This document shows positions 27,861 through 37,194 of a DNA stretch of 64,000 nt, piece after piece. Each line of letters starts with the position of its first letter. The stretch's first letter is position 1. A program made the position numbers and the translations under genes. Source of the stretch: Helicobacter pylori_CU (GTDB lineage Bacteria > Campylobacterota > Campylobacteria > Campylobacterales > Helicobacteraceae); assembly GCF_000259235.1 (NCBI RefSeq), contig NC_017733.1, positions 1,116,001 to 1,180,000 of the forward strand, in the 5' to 3' direction. Below the pieces are notes generated by a model that saw only the letters and a program-made list of their open reading frames with translations, ran no database searches and was not told the DNA's origin.

Positions 27861-29942
27861 TTGCAAAACTTTATTTTTAATAAAAAATGGCTTATCTATT
27901 CTAGCCTACTCCCCTTGTTTTTTCTCAATCCCTTAGCGGCAGAAGATGACGGGTTTTTTATGGGGGTGAGTTATCAAACTTCTTTGGCCGTTCAAAGGGT
28001 GGATAACTCAGGGCTTAACGCCAGTCAAGCCGCATCCACTTATATCCGCCAAAACGCTATCGCTCTAGAATCTGCAGCAGTGCCTTTAGCCTATTATTTA
28101 GAAGCGATGGGCCAACAAACGAGGGTTTTAATGCAAATGCTCTGCCCTGATCCTTCTAAAAGATGCTTGCTTTATGCGGGGGGTTATCAACAAAACGCCC
28201 AAAATGGCGATACAGGCAACAACCCCCCAAGAGGCAATGTCAATGCCACTTTTGATATGCAATCTTTAGTCAATAATTTAAACAAGCTCACCCAACTCAT
28301 CGGCGAGACTCTACTCCGTAACCCTGAAAATCTTTCTAACGCCAAAGTTTTTAATGTCAAATTTGGCAATCAAAGCACTGTTATTGCATTGCCTGAGGGT
28401 CTAGCCAATACCATGGACGCTTTAAACAATGATATTACCAACGCTTTAACCACGCTCTGGTATAACCAAACCTTAACGAATAAATCTTTTAACAGCGGTA
28501 ATTCCGTGAATTTTAGCCCTGAAGTCTTGCAACACCTTTTACAAGACGGCTTAGCCACAGCCAACAACAATCAAACCATTTGCAGCACTCAAAACCAATG
28601 CACCGCCACTAATGAAGCTAAATCTATCGCTCAAAACGCCCAAAACATCTTCCAGGCCTTGATGCAAGCAGGGATTTTAGGGGGCTTAGCGAATGAAAAA
28701 CAATTTGGCTTCACTTACAACAAAGCCCCTAATGGCAGTAATTCCCAACAAGGCTACCAAAGCTTTAGCGGCCCGGGTTATTACACCAAAAATGACAGCA
28801 CGCAAGCCCCCTTAAAAACCTTGCCCGCTGGAGCGACAATTGGATCAGGCAATGGCCAATACACCTACCACCCTAGCTCGGCGGTCTATTATTTAGCCGA
28901 TAGCATCATCGCTAATGGCATTACCGCTTCTATGATTTTTTCAGGCATGCAAAATTTCGCCAATAAAGCCGCTAAACTGACAGGCACTTCAAGCTATAAC
29001 CAGATGCAAGATGCGATCAACTATGGGGAAAGCTTGATTAGTAACACCGTAGCGTATGGGGATTTCATCACCAATTGGGTCGCCCCCTATTTGGATTTAA
29101 ATAATAAAGGTTTGAATTTCTTGCCTAGCTATGGGGGGCAATTGAATGGCGCTAATCATCAAACCCCACAATTAACCCCACAACAAGCCCAACAAGAACA
29201 AAAAGTGATCATCAACCAACTAGAGCAAGCCACAAACGCCCCCACCCCTGCACAAATAGACAAAATCTTAGCCAACCCCTATTCCCCCACGGCAAAAACT
29301 TTAATGGCTTATGGGCTTTATCGCTCTAAAGCAGTGATTGGTGGGGTGATTGATGAAATGCAAACTAAAGTGAATCAAGTCTATCAAATGGGCTTTGCTA
29401 GGAATTTTTTGGAGCATAACTCTAATTCTAATAACATGAACGGCTTTGGCGTGAAAATGGGCTATAAGCAATTCTTTGGCAAAAAGCGCATGTTTGGGCT
29501 TAGGTATTATGGCTTTTATGATTTTGGTTACGCTCAATTTGGCTCAAACCCCTCTTTAGTGAAAGCCACTCTCTCTAGCTATGGGGCAGGCACAGACTTT
29601 CTTTATAATGTTTTCACCCGAAAAAGGGGGACTGAAGCGATAGATATAGGTTTTTTTGCCGGTATCCAACTGGCAGGGCAAACCTGGAAAACGAATTTTT
29701 TAGATCAAGTGGATGGCAACCATCTTAAGCCTAAGGACACTTCTTTCCAATTCCTTTTTGATTTGGGCATAAGGACTAATTTTTCCAAAATCGCTCATCA
29801 AAAAAGATCCCGTTTTTCTCAAGGGGTAGAATTTGGCCTTAAAATACCGGTGCTTTATCACACCTATTACCAGTCAGAAGGCGTTACAGCGAAGTATAGA
29901 AGAGCCTTTAGTTTTTATGTGGGCTACAACATAGGCTTTTGA
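27861..29942 (+). CDS. hopI: Outer membrane protein HopI
   Basis: 693 residues with a signal peptide (residues 1 to about 27, LLPLFFLNPLAA) followed by the Hop start AEDDGFFMGVSYQ. The C-terminal barrel domain begins near residue 525 (NGFGVKMGYKQFFG, then FGLRYYGFYDFGYA) and ends in aromatic-rich FYVGYNIGF. The start is TTG with AAGGAT upstream; no ATG fits. Hop proteins are the main adhesin/porin family of H. pylori. HopI rather than another Hop is inferred from pairing with hopL and from length. The middle is Asn/Gln-rich and predicted to be surface-exposed. Confidence 0.85.
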   Translation: MQNFIFNKKWLIYSSLLPLFFLNPLAAEDDGFFMGVSYQTSLAVQRVDNSGLNASQAASTYIRQNAIALESAAVPLAYYLEAMGQQTRVLMQMLCPDPSKRCLLYAGGYQQNAQNGDTGNNPPRGNVNATFDMQSLVNNLNKLTQLIGETLLRNPENLSNAKVFNVKFGNQSTVIALPEGLANTMDALNNDITNALTTLWYNQTLTNKSFNSGNSVNFSPEVLQHLLQDGLATANNNQTICSTQNQCTATNEAKSIAQNAQNIFQALMQAGILGGLANEKQFGFTYNKAPNGSNSQQGYQSFSGPGYYTKNDSTQAPLKTLPAGATIGSGNGQYTYHPSSAVYYLADSIIANGITASMIFSGMQNFANKAAKLTGTSSYNQMQDAINYGESLISNTVAYGDFITNWVAPYLDLNNKGLNFLPSYGGQLNGANHQTPQLTPQQAQQEQKVIINQLEQATNAPTPAQIDKILANPYSPTAKTLMAYGLYRSKAVIGGVIDEMQTKVNQVYQMGFARNFLEHNSNSNNMNGFGVKMGYKQFFGKKRMFGLRYYGFYDFGYAQFGSNPSLVKATLSSYGAGTDFLYNVFTRKRGTEAIDIGFFAGIQLAGQTWKTNFLDQVDGNHLKPKDTSFQFLFDLGIRTNFSKIAHQKRSRFSQGVEFGLKIPVLYHTYYQSEGVTAKYRRAFSFYVGYNIGF

Positions 29943-29964
29943 TTAAACAAAATAAGGGAAAAAT

Positions 29965-32900
29965 ATGATAAAAAAAGCTAGAAAATTCATACCACTCTTT
30001 TTAATTGGCTCCCTCTTAGCTGAAGACAATGGCTGGTATATGTCTGTAGGCTATCAAATCGGTGGCACGCAACAATTCATCAATAACAAACAACTTTTAG
30101 AAAATCAAAATATCATCAACAGCGTAACCCAAAGCGCGATCAATATTGCAGGGCCTACTACCGGTTTAATCACTTTAAGCTCTCAAAGCGTCATTGACGC
30201 TTTAGGCTATGGCGTGAGTAACACGGTGGGCAACCAATTAGAGGGCATTTCTAATATCCTGAATCAAATTGGCAAAAGAAAAGACTTTTATTCTAGCCGT
30301 CAAATCTCTAGCATTTCCCAACAAATCATAGGGCTTAAAGGAAGCTCTGACCCCTTAAAAGCCCACTCTTCACAAATCACAGCCAAACTCCTTTCCAACA
30401 CCCAGAGCGCGTTTGATGAAGGCATCGCGCTAAGCACTAACATCATTAGCTCTATCAATAGCCTTAATCCCAGCAACAACACCCAAGAAGTCAAAGCCCA
30501 GCTCCAAAACACCGCGCAATCCATGACAGAATTATTGCAACAAATTGAACACAGCATCACTAAAACCACTAGCACCACTTACGCGCAATCCTTGCTCACC
30601 AACCTAACCGATGCGGTGAACGCTTCTAGCAATAATACCGCTTATGTGAGCGCTCTTGTTAACGCTTTAAACACTTTAGGGGTGGGGGTTTTCCCCACCA
30701 CAACCTCAACGCATGTGGTGTTAAACCCACCGGGACAAGTCGTATTCTATCCAACTAATTCCCTTTTAGGCTCCACTTCTTCAAACAGCAACAACCAACA
30801 ACAATACAACAACACCCTTTTAATGAACACCTTACAAGGGGAATTAAGCGCTAATAATCAAAATAACCCCAATGGTTGCACCAATCAAGTCCAGTGTTTA
30901 GAGCAATTCATCCAAAATTTAGCCCCTTTAGCCGCAACCCCCACTTCAAACAACCAGGCCAACCAGCAAGTCAAAGCCATCGCTCAAAAGCTTCAAAGTG
31001 TGGCTATCAACGCTTTAGACAACAATGCGATCAACAACACCACCTATAATTTAAACAACTTGCACAACGCTTTGAATTTCCAAGCCTATGAAAGCACGAT
31101 AGAACAATACAATAACGCTTTAAAACAAATTTCTTGGATTAGTTTCACTGAGCCTAAAAACTTGCTCAAAAACACTTCCAATAACTACCAAATCGGCACC
31201 GTTACCAACGCTCAAGGGCAAAATATCAGCGCCTATGATTGCGCAAGCGCTACCGGGAGTATTACTAGCAGTGCTTCTAGCGGGATTTCATGCTCAGCCA
31301 CAAGCTCCACAAATGGCTCTACAAACAGCACAAACAGCTTTGACAATTCTTTAGTCGCTACCTCCAAAGTCCAAACCATAGGAGGCAAAGAGCAGATCGG
31401 CGTGAATTCTTTTAACCTTGTTTCTCAAGTGTGGAGCGTTTATAACTCTTTAAAAACTTCAGAAGCCAATTTGAAAAACAACGCCAAAATATTATGCAAC
31501 AATGGATCGCCATCCGGGACAAGCTCATGCAATAGCTCTTCGGGGGGTTTGAGCATCAGCGGGAACGCCCAATTGCAAAATATTTTAAGCTCTACTAATG
31601 GGACTACCACTCAAGCTAAAAGCAACGCTCCCAAAAAAGCAATGGTGGTGGTGAATAATGAAGAAGAAGCTAAAACGACTAATTTAGCTCAAAATAGTGG
31701 GCCAACCACTCAATCTCCTAACAGCACGGTGATGGGAGCTTTAAACACCGTGTTGCAAAATGTCAGCAATTTCCAACAAAGCATTCAAAGCGCTTTTCAA
31801 AACCAAGAAAATAATATCCAAGCTTGGGCGAATGCGATTTATAACCCTAATGGGAGTCAATCGCAAGAGATGACACCTAACAATAACCAAGATTTACGCA
31901 TCCAATTGAGAGCGAATTTCTACCAGCTCATCAATACCATTAACCAGCAAGTGCCTACAGACATGAGTGCTTTAATCGCTCAAAGCCAACAAACCCAACA
32001 AACAAGCGGATCAGCAACAAACAATAACAATCCATGCAGTAATGGTAATGGAACCGGTAGCACCAACTGGTGCTATCAGCAATGGTCCGATTCTAAGGCT
32101 TATTACAGCGGGTTGCAAAGCGCTTTAGGGTATCAAACACAAGCGACAACTCAAAGTGGGAACAATGGTGGGAACAGCATCACCTACAATGTCCAACAAA
32201 TCACGCTCACTAGTGGTGGTTTGCTCAATAATATCATTTCATCTCTTAAGAGTTTTAGCAGTAGCGGAAATAATGGGGGTAATGGGAATGGAAACATCAA
32301 CACAGCCTACCAGATGCTCACAGACGCTAGTGATGGGAAGTTGGGAACTTATACTAATAATGCCTACCAAACATGCAATAGCGGGAGCAATGGAACGAGT
32401 GGGAACAATTGCTACACCCCTAGCAAAACACAAAACGCCACCACCGCAACCACCGCAACCGACAGCAATTTACAAAAAGTCTATAATGACGCCCAAAAAA
32501 TAGCCAACATTATCGCTAGCTCTGGGAATAATAAAGGCGTTGAAAACGGCTTAAAACAATTCTTTGAAGCGCTAAAAAGTAATAGCAACAGTCTCAGTAA
32601 TTTGTGTGGTAATAGTAGTAGCGGTAGTAGCTCTACTTGCTCCGGTGGGCTTATCAACCTTTTAGGGGCAATCCCCACAAACGGGGTGAGCGATACGAAT
32701 AATTTAATCCATTTGCTCACTGAATTTATTAAGACTGCCGGGTTTATCCAAAATAATGATAATAACGCTAGTAATGAGAGTCTCAAAAGCGCTTTTCAAG
32801 CCATTACGAGTGCTATTTCTCAAGGGTTTCAAGCCTTACAAAACGATATTAGCCCTAATGCGATTTTAACCTTGCTCCAAGAGATTACTTCTAACACCAC

Positions 32901-33630
32901 CACGATCCAAGCGTTCTCGCAAACCTTACGGCAGCTTTTAGGGGATAAGACCTTCTTTATGGTGCAACAAAAGCTCATTGATGCGATGATTAACGCCAGA
33001 AATCAGGTTCAAAACGCGCAAAATCAAGCCAATAACTACGGCTCTCAACCCGTTTTAAGCCAGTATGCGGCCGCTAAAAGCACCCAACACGGCATGAGCA
33101 ACGGCTTAGGGGTTGGCATAGGCTATAAATACTTCTTTGGTAAAGCGAGAAAATTAGGCCTTAGGCATTATTTTTTCTTTGATTACGGCTTTAGTGAAAT
33201 AGGCCTAGCCAATCAAAGCGTGAAAGCGAATATCTTTGCTTATGGGGTAGGCACGGATTTTTTATGGAACTTGTTCAGGAGGACTTACAACACTAAAGCG
33301 TTGAATTTTGGGCTGTTTGCTGGGGTCCAATTAGGCGGTGCGACTTGGCTTAGCTCTTTAAGGCAACAAATCATTGACAATTGGGGGAACGCTAATGACA
33401 TCCATTCAACGAATTTTCAAGTGGCGCTGAATTTTGGGGTGCGCACCAACTTTGCAGAGTTCAAGCGTTTTGCTAAGAAGTTCCACAATCAAGGGGTTAT
33501 CAGCCAAAAGAGCGTGGAATTTGGGATTAAAGTGCCTCTCATCAATCAAGCGTATTTGAGAAGTGCTGGGGCTGATGTGAGTTATAGGAGGCTTTATACT
33601 TTCTATATCAATTACATCATGGGGTTTTAA
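29965..33630 (+). CDS. hopL: Large outer membrane protein HopL
   Basis: 1,221 residues, among the longest of the Hop family. The signal peptide (about residues 1-19, FIPLFLIGSLLA) is followed by EDNGWYMSVGYQIGG. A very long Asn/Ser/Gln/Thr-rich region with paired cysteines (for example CTNQVQC, CSATSS, CNSGSNGTSGNNC) fills about residues 60-1040. The C-terminal barrel begins NGLGVGIGYKYFFG (near 1045) and ends YTFYINYIMGF. It follows hopI by 22 bases. No CT or C-tract phase switch is seen at its 5' end, and the frame is intact. Confidence 0.85.
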   Translation: MIKKARKFIPLFLIGSLLAEDNGWYMSVGYQIGGTQQFINNKQLLENQNIINSVTQSAINIAGPTTGLITLSSQSVIDALGYGVSNTVGNQLEGISNILNQIGKRKDFYSSRQISSISQQIIGLKGSSDPLKAHSSQITAKLLSNTQSAFDEGIALSTNIISSINSLNPSNNTQEVKAQLQNTAQSMTELLQQIEHSITKTTSTTYAQSLLTNLTDAVNASSNNTAYVSALVNALNTLGVGVFPTTTSTHVVLNPPGQVVFYPTNSLLGSTSSNSNNQQQYNNTLLMNTLQGELSANNQNNPNGCTNQVQCLEQFIQNLAPLAATPTSNNQANQQVKAIAQKLQSVAINALDNNAINNTTYNLNNLHNALNFQAYESTIEQYNNALKQISWISFTEPKNLLKNTSNNYQIGTVTNAQGQNISAYDCASATGSITSSASSGISCSATSSTNGSTNSTNSFDNSLVATSKVQTIGGKEQIGVNSFNLVSQVWSVYNSLKTSEANLKNNAKILCNNGSPSGTSSCNSSSGGLSISGNAQLQNILSSTNGTTTQAKSNAPKKAMVVVNNEEEAKTTNLAQNSGPTTQSPNSTVMGALNTVLQNVSNFQQSIQSAFQNQENNIQAWANAIYNPNGSQSQEMTPNNNQDLRIQLRANFYQLINTINQQVPTDMSALIAQSQQTQQTSGSATNNNNPCSNGNGTGSTNWCYQQWSDSKAYYSGLQSALGYQTQATTQSGNNGGNSITYNVQQITLTSGGLLNNIISSLKSFSSSGNNGGNGNGNINTAYQMLTDASDGKLGTYTNNAYQTCNSGSNGTSGNNCYTPSKTQNATTATTATDSNLQKVYNDAQKIANIIASSGNNKGVENGLKQFFEALKSNSNSLSNLCGNSSSGSSSTCSGGLINLLGAIPTNGVSDTNNLIHLLTEFIKTAGFIQNNDNNASNESLKSAFQAITSAISQGFQALQNDISPNAILTLLQEITSNTTTIQAFSQTLRQLLGDKTFFMVQQKLIDAMINARNQVQNAQNQANNYGSQPVLSQYAAAKSTQHGMSNGLGVGIGYKYFFGKARKLGLRHYFFFDYGFSEIGLANQSVKANIFAYGVGTDFLWNLFRRTYNTKALNFGLFAGVQLGGATWLSSLRQQIIDNWGNANDIHSTNFQVALNFGVRTNFAEFKRFAKKFHNQGVISQKSVEFGIKVPLINQAYLRSAGADVSYRRLYTFYINYIMGF

Positions 33631-33642
33631 AAAAGGCGTTTC

Positions 33643-34416
33643 ATGGAAATCTTACAATTCATCGGCTATGGGAATATGGCTCAAGCGATTTTAGAAGGCG
33701 CTCATGAAACTTTATCCAAGCGTTTTATTTTAGAAATCACCGGAAGAAACCCTGAAAAAATCGCCCCCTTTTTACAAGAAAAAAACATTCAAGCTCAAAT
33801 CGTGCCTTACAAAGACGCTATTGATATACACCAAAAATTCGTGTTTTTACTTTTTAAGCCTTATAACCTTAAGGATTTTAATTATCAAGGGCAAGCCCAA
33901 AGCGTTTTGAGTGCGTTAGCCGGGGTAAATTTTGAAGCTTTAAGCGATGCGATAGATTCTTTACATTACTTAAAATGCATGCCCAACATTGCGAGCAAGT
34001 TCGCCCTTTCTTCTACGGCGGTGTGTGAAAAATCGGTTGCGCCTTCAATAAGCGAGAAAGCTTTGAGTATTATTGAGAGTTTTGGGAATTGCGTGCGAGT
34101 GGGTAATGAAGAGCAGGTGGATTCTAGCGTGGCGACAAACGGGAGCGCGCTCGCGTTTTTAAGCTTGGTAGCGAGCAGTTTGAAAGACGCCGGTATTAGA
34201 GAGGGTTTGAACGCTAGAGATTCTTTAGAATTGGTGGAAATGAGTTTTAAAGGCTTTGCCAAGCTGTTAGAAAAAGAACGCCCAGAAATGATTATAGAGC
34301 AAATTTGCACCCCTAAAGGCGCAACGATTGAAGGCTTGAGCGTTTTAGAAAAAAAAGGGGTTAGGGGAGCGTTTATAGAAGCTTGCCATGAAAGCGTGAA
34401 AAAAATGCGCCTCTAA
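33643..34416 (+). CDS. proC: Pyrroline-5-carboxylate reductase
   Basis: 257 residues. The N-terminus ILQFIGYGNMAQAILEG is the Rossmann NAD(P)H site (GxGNMA); MPNIASKFALSSTAVC matches the family block MPNxP with one proline changed; the dimerisation helices hold GNEEQVDSSVATNGSALAFL and the C-terminal LIEQxxTPKG-like EQICTPKGATIEGL. It carries out the last step of proline synthesis. It is 12 bases after hopL and could be read through from it. Confidence 0.9.
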   Translation: MEILQFIGYGNMAQAILEGAHETLSKRFILEITGRNPEKIAPFLQEKNIQAQIVPYKDAIDIHQKFVFLLFKPYNLKDFNYQGQAQSVLSALAGVNFEALSDAIDSLHYLKCMPNIASKFALSSTAVCEKSVAPSISEKALSIIESFGNCVRVGNEEQVDSSVATNGSALAFLSLVASSLKDAGIREGLNARDSLELVEMSFKGFAKLLEKERPEMIIEQICTPKGATIEGLSVLEKKGVRGAFIEACHESVKKMRL

Positions 34417-34442
34417 AAATTACACTCTTAAAAATAAGCGCG

Positions 34443-34969
34443 ATGCATTTAGACAGACAGAGTTTAGAAAAAGCCAAGCATTTAATCCAAAGCGGTCTGA
34501 TTGATACCATAGAAGTAGGCACAATCAAGGGCTTGCAAGAAATCCATCGGTTTTTATTTGAAGGGCTGTATGAATTTGCCGGGAAAATCAGGGATAAAAA
34601 TATTTCGAATTTCAAGTTCGCTAACTGTTTGTATTTGGATTTGATTTTACCCAGAATTGAAAGCATGCCGCAAAGCAATTTCAATCAAATCATAGAAAAA
34701 TATGTGGAAATGAATATCGCCCACCCTTTTTTGGAAGGTAATGGCAGAGCGACTAGAATATGGCTTGATTTGTTGCTTAAGAAGGAATTAAAAAAATTGC
34801 GCTTTGGGATAGGATTGATAAAGCCGCTTATTTGAGTGCGATAAAAAGGAGTCCTGTGAATGATTTGGAAATCAAAACGCTTTTAAAAAAGCATTTGAGT
34901 TCTAATACCAACGATCCCTTAACTTTCATTAAAGGCATCACGCAGTCATATTACTATGAAGGGCTTTGA
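34443..34969 (+). pseudogene. fic: Fic-domain AMP-transferase gene frameshifted at an A7 tract
   Basis: The frame from ATG 34443 encodes a Fic domain with the complete active-site motif HPFLEGNGR (residues 94-102) and the beta-flap region GKIRDKNISNFKFA. After the A-tract at 34790-34796 the frame ends early at a TGA (34835). With one more A the sequence continues WDRIDKAAYLSAIKRSPVNDLEIKTLL and on to a TGA at 34967-34969, the usual Fic C-terminal helices, giving about 175 residues. Fic enzymes AMPylate target proteins. The truncated form keeps the catalytic loop but loses the last two or so helices, so activity is doubtful. Slippage could restore the frame. Confidence 0.82.
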
Positions 34970-35214
34970 AAAAATACTAAAATCATTTTTTATAATCCAA
35001 TACGAAAGAGTTTGACGCTAGTCAAGAGATAGTTTTTTATAATGCGATCTTAGGGGATTAGTGGGATTTAGTTGGGGGGTTGCAGGAGAAAATGTTACCT
35101 CTTATCCCCCCCTTTACCATAAAATAAAATTTAAAGTATAAAACAAAGTAATTAAAGCCCCATTTTAAAAGAAATTAAAAGCTTTATTTGTCAGCATTAG
35201 TAGAGCATCTAAAC

Positions 35215-35640
35215 CTAATCCTGTGTGCGTTCAATCAAACTCAAAGGCAAGTCAAACGCTTTAATGAGTTCGCTCTCTTTTTGGCGTTGTTCGCCCTTAT
35301 CTTTTTCATGGTCATAGCCCAACAAGTGCAACACCCCATGAATGAATAAAAGAGCGATCTCATTTTCTAAGCTATGCCCTAATTTCAGGGCGTTAGTTTG
35401 AGCTAATGGTGCATTAATCACCACGCTCCCTAAAGGGGTGTGAGGGATCGCTTCTAAAGGGAAACTCAAAACATCGGTAGCGTAATCGCAACCCCTTAAA
35501 TCCCTGTTGATTTCTCGCATGGTTTCATCGCTCACTAAAACAAGCTCAATGATTTGAGTGGGGGCTAAAACATTTGCGATTTTTTCTAATAATAAAAAGT
35601 CTGATTCTAGTGGGGTTTGGTTGTCTATTTCTAGCATCAA
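35215..35640 (-). CDS. ybeY: Endoribonuclease YbeY, rRNA maturation factor
   Basis: 141 residues with the metal-binding signature LLFIHGVLHLLGYDHEKD (about residues 95-112), that is HGxLHLxGYDH, and the upstream ATDVLSFPLE block. YbeY is a zinc-dependent RNase needed for 16S 3'-end maturation and ribosome quality control. It is downstream of fldA but separated from it by a terminator, so it may have its own promoter or be read by partial readthrough. Confidence 0.95.
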   Translation of the reverse strand: MMLEIDNQTPLESDFLLLEKIANVLAPTQIIELVLVSDETMREINRDLRGCDYATDVLSFPLEAIPHTPLGSVVINAPLAQTNALKLGHSLENEIALLFIHGVLHLLGYDHEKDKGEQRQKESELIKAFDLPLSLIERTQD

Positions 35641-35655
35641 AGATATAAAAAGAAG

Positions 35656-35683
35656 TTTAAAAAAGCCCTAAAATTTAGGGCTT
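35656..35683 (-). terminator. Rho-independent terminator of fldA
   Basis: On the minus strand a perfect inverted repeat (AAGCCCTAAA/TTTAGGGCTT, 10 bp) is followed by six T residues. It begins about eight bases after the fldA stop codon and ends before ybeY. Confidence 0.8.
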
Positions 35684-35690
35684 ACAAAGA

Positions 35691-36185
35691 TTAAGCGAAA
35701 GAACCTTTAACTTGTTCTACCCATTTTGAAATCCTCTCATCAGTGAGATCGTCTTGATTGTCTTCATCAATCACAAGACCCACGAATTTACCGCCTTCTA
35801 CCGCTTTAGAAGCTTCAAAATGATAACCATCAGTGGGAGTTTGCCCTACCACTTTGCCGGCTTTAGCTTTTTCATAAATGTGGAAAATGCCTTCCGCAAA
35901 AGTTTCGCTGTAAGTGTCTTGATCGCCTAAGCCTACAAGTCCAATGGTTTTATTCGCAAAGTCGCTCGCTTCTAGTGTGCCTAAAAAGTCTTCCCAATCT
36001 GTTTGCAAATCGCCCGCACCAGCTGTTGGAGCGACTAAAATAACCTTTGTAAAGCTATTGAATTGCTCTTTAGAAGCTTTAGCCACATCAACCACTTCGG
36101 CATTACCAATAGCCTTGCTGATTTTTTCAGCGATAGCTTCAGCGTTCCCGCTATCTGTCCCAAAAAAGATACCAATTTTTCCCAT
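35691..36185 (-). CDS. fldA: Flavodoxin I
   Basis: 164 residues with the FMN phosphate loop FFGTDSGNAEAIAEKI at residues 8-23 and the isoalloxazine loops VAPTAGAGDLQTDWEDFL and GLGDQDTYSETFAEGI. The aromatic usually stacking on FMN near the first loop (W in many flavodoxins) is replaced by Ala (TAGAGDL), known for Helicobacter flavodoxin. FldA accepts electrons from pyruvate:flavodoxin oxidoreductase and is essential in H. pylori. Its partner reductase FqrB is encoded 1 kb away on the other strand. Confidence 0.97.
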   Translation of the reverse strand: MGKIGIFFGTDSGNAEAIAEKISKAIGNAEVVDVAKASKEQFNSFTKVILVAPTAGAGDLQTDWEDFLGTLEASDFANKTIGLVGLGDQDTYSETFAEGIFHIYEKAKAGKVVGQTPTDGYHFEASKAVEGGKFVGLVIDEDNQDDLTDERISKWVEQVKGSFA

Positions 36186-36275
36186 GTTCTCAATCCTTGT
36201 GTTTAAAGATATTAACGCACCCGCTTTTGCGAATGCTTGTGGGCGTAGTTTAGCGCATTTAATTAAAAATCTTGC

Positions 36276-36857
36276 TTAAAAACCCATTTTGCGCGAATAT
36301 CGTTTCAATAAAAACCATATTAAAAGCGCGATAAGAGCAAAGCTTATGACAAAAAACGAAGTGTAATGAGAAAGCCTTTCATACAGCGTTTTCACCCAAT
36401 CGCTCGCTTGAAAAGAAACGCTCCCCACGATTAACGCCCACAAAAAACTGGAAAAAACATTAAGCCATAAAAATCTTTTTAAAGGGTATTTGCTAAAACC
36501 AACCGCCAAAGGCACAACGCTCTTAATCCCATACAAATATTTATTGACAAAAATCATGAGCAAGGCGTAGCGTTTCACCCACAAACTCGCTAAAGCAAGC
36601 TTTCTTCTATGCTTTTGGAAATACTTTAAAAATTCTCTTTTTTGATAGCGGGCAAAGATTACAAGAGCCCCACTCCCTACCATATTCCCTAAAAAAGCGA
36701 CAAGAATGGTTATTTTTATATCCAAAGCGTGTGTGGTAGCGCTCAAAATAGAAGCGATGACAATCCCCACATACCCACCCCCTAAAGAATATAAAAATAA
36801 AATAAGATAACCCCACTCCTTAAAACCCTCTTGAAAACGCAATAACGCTTCTTGCAT
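36276..36857 (-). CDS. DedA-family membrane protein
   Basis: 193 residues with five or so hydrophobic segments. The start (GYLILFLYSLGGGYVGIVIASILSA) and the motif NKYLYGIKSVVPLAVGFSKYPLKRFLWLN, with FLWALIVGSVSF, follow the DedA/SNARE-associated family pattern. DedA proteins act in membrane homeostasis, several as flippases for polyprenyl phosphates or phospholipids. The exact substrate here is not visible. It is divergent from ccoS. Confidence 0.85.
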   Translation of the reverse strand: MQEALLRFQEGFKEWGYLILFLYSLGGGYVGIVIASILSATTHALDIKITILVAFLGNMVGSGALVIFARYQKREFLKYFQKHRRKLALASLWVKRYALLMIFVNKYLYGIKSVVPLAVGFSKYPLKRFLWLNVFSSFLWALIVGSVSFQASDWVKTLYERLSHYTSFFVISFALIALLIWFLLKRYSRKMGF

Positions 36858-36979
36858 TCAAACCCTCTTTTTAGTTTTCTCATTTTCATGTTATCCAAAC
36901 TTATTCAACCTATTGGTGATTTAAACGCTATCTTTTAGTATAATGACAGCATTATCCTAATAACCTAAAAGATATAGAG

Positions 36980-37171
36980 ATGAATACAGAAATTTTAACC
37001 ATCATGTTAGTTGTCTCAGTGCTTATGGGATTGGTAGGCTTAATAGCGTTTTTATGGGGGGTTAAAAGCGGTCAGTTTGACGATGAAAAACGCATGCTTG
37101 AAAGCGTGTTGTATGACAGCACGAGCGATTTGAACGAAGCGATTTTACAAGAAAAACGCCAAGGGAATTAA
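36980..37171 (+). CDS. ccoS: cbb3-type cytochrome oxidase assembly protein CcoS
   Basis: 63 residues: one N-terminal membrane helix (LTIMLVVSVLMGLVGLIAFLWGV) and the diagnostic KSGQFDD just after it, followed by a short charged tail. CcoS is needed to insert heme and copper cofactors into the cbb3 oxidase, the terminal oxidase of H. pylori. The ccoNOQP structural genes are not in this window. It is 23 bases upstream of fqrB and likely cotranscribed. Confidence 0.85.
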   Translation: MNTEILTIMLVVSVLMGLVGLIAFLWGVKSGQFDDEKRMLESVLYDSTSDLNEAILQEKRQGN

Positions 37172-37194
37172 AAAATTAAAATAAAAGGATAGGA

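Noticed and set aside
32156..32503. 115-codon plus-strand frame within hopL
   Set aside because: It lies in another frame of the intact hopL gene, and its composition (Met/Thr/Gly) follows the Asn/Gly-rich hopL codons.
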